Positions 59,001 to 64,000 of a DNA stretch of 64,000 nucleotides are shown in pieces. The stretch covers positions 5,958,501 through 6,022,500 of the forward strand of contig NC_079377.1 in the NCBI RefSeq assembly GCF_021018895.1, written 5' to 3'. The notes below the pieces were generated by a model that was given only the letters and a program-made list of their open reading frames with translations, did not search any database and was not told the origin of the DNA. Every line of letters starts with the position of its first letter. The first letter of the stretch is position 1. This stretch comes from Seriola aureovittata. Its lineage: Eukaryota > Chordata > Actinopteri > Carangiformes > Carangidae. The position numbers were made by a program, and so were the translations under genes.

Positions 59001-62000
59001 GAGTTAAAGAAAATTGCTACCCACCCCTACGGCACCTGGGCTGACATTTCACATAAGCAAACTATATACAATATCAGAACATGTTGTTCTGGCAGGTTGG
59101 TTGGAAGTGGAGAGAGATGAGCCCCTGCAGAAGCTGGAAGAAGCCGGCCTTAAAACTGCAAGCCTGGAGGCTGGCACCAATCAGCTCCCTGGAACAACCT
59201 ACAAACTCACACAGTTAATCATTCAATCAGCCCCTGCACACCTACATCCCAACACACACACACCCAACAAGCACAACATTAAAGCACATACAAATTACAC
59301 ATCAGAAATGTGCTCCAAATGACCTCTGGGTCATAACAGTGCTAAATTCAGAATGTTTCTTCTAGACTGGTAAGTAAACAGCTGTTTATGCTAATGCTGG
59401 CTTACAAATAGCGCCTTAAATGCACTGTATATTGATGTTACAGCTGTGCAAACTATAAACATATGCCAAATAGTAAGTTAAACTCTCTGCGTACTTGAAA
59501 AGCCTACTTTGTGTTCATTGACCGATAAACATCCAGGTCAGGTCCAGAATGTATTTAAGGCGCCTTTAGACTGTGCAGCAACAACTATAGTGTAAGTTTA
59601 TTGCATATCACACTGTGAGATGGGTCTGATTTAAAAATCTGTCTCAGTCTGTGTCAGATATCAGTTAGAGGCAAGTCAGATTGTGTGATGAATGAATCAT
59701 GGTGCTAATGTATATGAGTGCAGAGGCATGTCAGCAGCTTGTGTCATCCATCTGCACTGTTCTTATGTTTTGAAAAAGCAGCTCCACAAGGTTTTCGTCT
59801 TTGCAGAGTCACACACATTTTTTTTCCCTCTCTACTCCTTCGTGTTGGTTTGTGTGCGCACAATTCTTTTCCTTAAATCTTATTTCAAAAATGGCAGCCA
59901 ACTGGTGTGTCATGCTTCATTTCATGTTGCACTGTATATGTGTAGATGTACGTCGCAGCAGCAGTCACAATGGTCCAAAATTTCTGACACCGTCAACTGA
60001 ATTTTGCTTCAAGCTGTCCTCAGTTGGCAAAGCTCCAGACCGGCCATGGATGGTCGTGTCTCATAGTGCGATCTTGGAACAGCGTTTTGGATTGATGAGC
60101 CCAGACTTTACCACATTTATATAATGACTGTGTGGCGTGTTGTTTAAGGTATCAGTGAAACAATGAAATATAGGAATCCAGAAGTCCAGTTCAAGTAACA
60201 TCTTAAAGGCATTTAAAGTGGCTCCAACTTAAAGAGCATCTTATTTTTGACCTTCATTAAATCAAATGTGTTGGAATGGCTTTGACATCTCACATGTGTT
60301 TGAAACTCTCACTTGGCCTGTTGTGAAAGGCACTGGCACAGATTTTCATATGAAGTCGAGGGATTGTGTCTTGCCTCTAAAAAAAAAAAAAATGTATAGG
60401 AAAGTGATATCATGGCAAAAATTGCGCAGTCTATAGGCGTTATTCATATTTCACTCTCTGTCTCTCTGTCTTGGGGCAGATCATCCCCCTGCACCTCCCT
60501 GATGTCTCAGTGCAGGTATCTGTCTCCTTCCCCTTCCCCTCCTTTTGATACATCAGGCTGTTTCAGACAGTGTCTGTCTCCATCCCCCTCTGCTCCTCTC
60601 ACAATTCAATTCAAGCGTGTTTTATGGGCACAGCAGTAAAGAAACCTGTGTTGGGAATGTAATATAGTATTATGAAAAATAAAATATGGCATTAATATTG
60701 TGTGAATTCCCCACTCTGAGCAGAGTCTCTCTTCACCTCTCTCCCTGATGTTTTGGAGCATCTGTCCTGTAGCAGGTGGGGGTGAAGAGTGATGGTCGGT
60801 AGGTGTGATTATTTCCACAGCAATGGAGGATATATACTGTAGCTCATTTGTAACATGCCTGCCAGAGGGCAGGATGGCCATACACAGCACCAGAGTAAGG
60901 ATAATTGCTGCAGCCCTGTTGCTCTCCCTCTCCTCCTCTCCCTTTTCCCCCTGAGTGTCACACTTTTGCCCCCCTTTGTCACTCCATCTTCTCATCTCAG
61001 ACGGCATATGGGACTGCCATTTCCGCTGCAGGGCTCATTAAAGCCTATGCTTTGAGTGCTTGAGGGATGAGTTGACACTTGTGGGGGGGTGGTGGGGTGG
61101 GGGGGCGTGACAGTCATCAGCACTGACAGGAGTTTAGTGACAGCTCCTTAATGCCAATAGTCAGATGGGCAGGTAAACATCTAAACAGAGACAGGAAAGC
61201 ACAAAGGGAGGCGGATGGAGAGAGACAAGGAAGGTCAGGGGGTTGTGCAGGAGCTCAGCTGGTGGTTTTCTACATCCTCATACGCTGCACCACACACACA
61301 CTTCAGTGGGAATAAACCCTCATTAGGACCGAGTGTGATGGACGTAGAAAGGTAGAGGAACAGAGACAGACGGTACAAAATAAGTGCGACTGGAGGAGAG
61401 AAAGAGATGAGGGCAGTAAGAGAGGCTTTGACACCTTCATCATATCGGGGGAAGCATCGGTGGAAAGGTCAGCAGATGATGAAGCCTTTGTTAGTGTTTT
61501 CTGTCCTGCTTTCCTTTCGCCCCGCAGGGCTCCAAGGCAACACTCCTCTAAAGACTGACAGCCTCTCCCTCGTCTCTACCTTCTGGCTGCAGGTGTGAAG
61601 AGCTCAGATGAGACTTGGCTTTGCAGAGTGCAGCTTTGCAGCAAAGCCCAGCCGCAGTGTAGCCCTCAGCAACCTATTAGCCTAGAAACGGATGCTCTTC
61701 CATTACACTACACCTCTATCGGGTTCACAGTACAAAGATCCACTGCATAGTCACGGAAAGAAGCAAGAGAATGTGAATAGGATAGCTTCAGGACTTGAGG
61801 AGCATCCAGAGAGCTCAGAAATCTTGTAATGCCCCATGTCCATTTGTGTTGTTTTAATTTTATAATTTTACCCATCTATATTTTTGTTGATAAAATGGCT
61901 GGGCACATTCAGAGCCCAGAAGAAATAGGCCATTTGGAGGCGTTAATATTAACATTCCTGCCAAGAAAATATAATATACATGGTGGAAAATGAGAATGGC

Positions 62001-64000
62001 AGCAGTGCTGTGTGCCAGAGTGCTGTCAGGACCTCTAAAAATTTTTACCCGCAGTGCATCTTATTTCATCATCGTTCCAGTATGCCAAAGCCCATCTTTG
62101 TACTTAGACATAACTACACACATTAATGAGAAATGTATCATGAGTATTGTAGCATTTCCCATTAGTAATATGGTTAAATTCTTCCTTGCATTCATTATCG
62201 TTCCCACCATTCTTCCCTGGAGAATACCAGAACTCTCAGTGTTCACATGTCCTGTATTATTTAACTTCGCTGGCTGTGTTAGCCGGAAACAAGAGAGTTT
62301 TGTTCCACCTCCACATTTTTGATATCTGTTTAGCTCCGTGGAGAATGAATTGCAAAACTGTGACAGTATCCAGCATTTGTCTGTGGATGAGGTTACATTT
62401 TCTGATTAAAATCTGATAAAGAACTATGATAACTATGACTCTCATTTGGCTTTAAAATTTCTGATAAGGATTCCATCAGCCCGCAAACTCAGTGTCCTTT
62501 CATCAGCAGTGCAGCTGGCCTTGAGTGGACACAAGGATGGCTGAGGGACTTTTAAGATATTTAATTTTCTAAGATATTTGAAGATACTATAAATTGACAT
62601 TTTGGGTATGACTCGTTGCATTTTAGCCAGAATTAATCAAAGTTTTCAGTAGAATTGAATGCAATTGTCCATTAGCAACCTTCCATGCAGCAATTGTGTC
62701 ACAAAAGCTTACCCAACTAGCCTGAAGCAGTGTATATGGGGTTAGCAATATGACTTCAAATCAATATCACAATTTTTTTTTTATCATTTACTATTAATAA
62801 ATGATTGAGCTATGCATGTTTCATATTTGGCAATGTGATTGTGCTCCAAGAGATTAAACAAGTTGAGGGTATTACCTTTGGTCGTTATACATGTTGCATT
62901 CATCAGTAGTAGTCATGACTGATAAGACCCAATCAGGAAGACAATGTGGGTGTCTGCATCAACGTTTCCTAAAGTCTCCATTTCTGCCCGTCTAGACTGC
63001 AATGCAGTTTTCAAACTATAATGGTGCCAGCAGCGTTTCCTTAAGTCTCATTTTAAGGGGCTGGAAAACTCCAGAGTAGTGTGGGCACCAGGCGTAAACA
63101 TAGCAAAAGTTATGCGTTTGAAAACTAAAACGCGTTGGTGTGGACGTAGCCTGAGGCTGAGTGTTCGCCCTTGTGTCATTCATATTGCTATCAGCTTTGC
63201 TTTGAGTGAACACGGACTAACGCTAGTTGGACGGGGTGTAGGCACGTTCATGAATCCTCGCACTGGGGAAAATGTTAACTGAATTAACTGATTAATGCTA
63301 AATGTCGGTTTTGACACTTTTTGGTTTTGATAGTTTTCTGTTAATTGCCCAGCCCTGTATTAAATTGTAGTAAAAACGAAACTATACATTTAAAGAGTTT
63401 GGAGGGTGGTGTATTATCTTTTAGCATTTCCAAAACCAAATTCACAACAACAAAGTGGTAAGGAATTGACTGAAAAGAGGCTGCGGTCACGTCCACAATA
63501 ATGGAGTGTTACAGGCCAAAAGTTAACATATCATATCAACTAACTACTTAGTTTGTGGAGTTATTGGTCTTCATTGTGTCTAGCAGATTTACTATGTAGT
63601 AGTTTGTTCAGTACATCTTCACTGTGAAAGCTAATAGGGTTTATTTAGGCTAATGGTAGCAGCTCTGTCCTCTTTATTGTTGGATATGGGGAATTTTAGA
63701 CCCCAGCAACCCTATCCCTGAGATAGGGTTACATTTTACAAAACACATCTGTTAATCCTCGCCCTAAAAGGCAGTACACTCCTACATGGGCCATTAACTG
63801 GTGAGGATGCTAACTTTTTGCCTGGCGCATGTAGCTTTAGCCTTGAGCTTTAGTTTTTTTTTTTTTTTGTACTTTCTCATGTATGTAGACATCAAGTGCA
63901 TATTTAAGATCTTTATTTTATTTTAATATGAGTCAGCTGCAAACATTCAAAAGTCAGCTGGAGATGTTGTTTTCAATTAACTCCTGGAGCAAACTTTAGC
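56100..64000 (+). other. stk32c intron 2, continuing past the window
   Basis: Begins with donor GTAATG. I searched for the exon that would follow the GKGSFGK loop (VCIVQK... and YAMKYMNK-like codons) and did not see it, so the intron is at least 7.9 kb. It contains TG-rich sequence near 57806-57850, the 531-bp inverted-end element at 58808-59338 and a G-rich run at 61082-61106. No other gene was supported. Confidence 0.65.
58808..59338. mobile_element. 531-bp element with TG...CA inverted ends (solo LTR or MITE-like)
   Basis: Starts TGTTACGACCC and ends GGGTCATAACA, 11-bp inverted ends with one mismatch. Ends of the form TG...CA are usual for LTRs, so a solo LTR is possible; a non-autonomous DNA element is the alternative. 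Flanking sequences (GTGT / GTGC) give only a doubtful target duplication. The interior is non-coding. Confidence 0.5.

Noticed and set aside
56100..64000. Third stk32c coding exon within the window
   Set aside because: I looked for codons of the VCIVQK/YAMKYMNK region and did not find them.

Overview
The window is eukaryotic and almost certainly from a percomorph-type ray-finned fish. Coding sequence is sparse and interrupted by GT-AG introns. Dinucleotide microsatellites are abundant. Several dispersed repeat families that I recognise from teleost genomes are present. No prokaryotic features, CRISPR arrays, tRNAs or rRNAs were seen.

Three protein-coding genes are supported by exon-level reading. 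(1) pwwp2b, minus strand: two coding exons (20533-20394 and 18181-16450) give an intact 623-residue PWWP-domain chromatin protein. A non-coding third exon may lie at about 13188-11400. (2) lrrc27, minus strand: ten coding exons between 27399 and 21583, with every junction phase consistent, give an intact 445-residue protein with leucine-rich repeats followed by a coiled coil. A 5' UTR exon (donor at 27679) and a perfect RFX X-box (27828-27841) lie upstream. (3) stk32c (YANK3 kinase), plus strand: coding exon 1 (29363-29444) is followed by a 26.6-kb intron and exon 2 (56044-56099). The rest of the gene lies beyond 64000.

The order and orientation (stk32c opposite to lrrc27 and pwwp2b, with lrrc27 and stk32c head to head) match human 10q26.3 as I know it. 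By that synteny inpp5a would be expected to the left of the window, but I found no exon of it here.

Layout: 1-11 kb is intergenic with microsatellites, a small hAT-like element (3618-3766), a TTAA-flanked inverted-repeat element (7208-7926) and a MITE-like palindromic element (10483-10879). 11.4-13.2 kb is a possible pwwp2b 3' UTR. 13.2-16.4 kb is intronic or intergenic and holds a Tc1/mariner transposase relic. 16.4-20.6 kb is pwwp2b. 21.3-27.85 kb is lrrc27, with one MITE copy in an intron. 27.85-29.36 kb is the shared upstream region. 29.4-64 kb is stk32c intron 1, exon 2 and part of intron 2, filled with repeats, a second Tc1 relic and a possible LTR-like element. The three genes have no evident joint pathway; their linkage is positional. 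The most notable observations are the X-box at lrrc27, the paired start codons of stk32c (one giving a predicted N-myristoylated kinase), and an overlapping upstream ORF whose stop codon is created by splicing.
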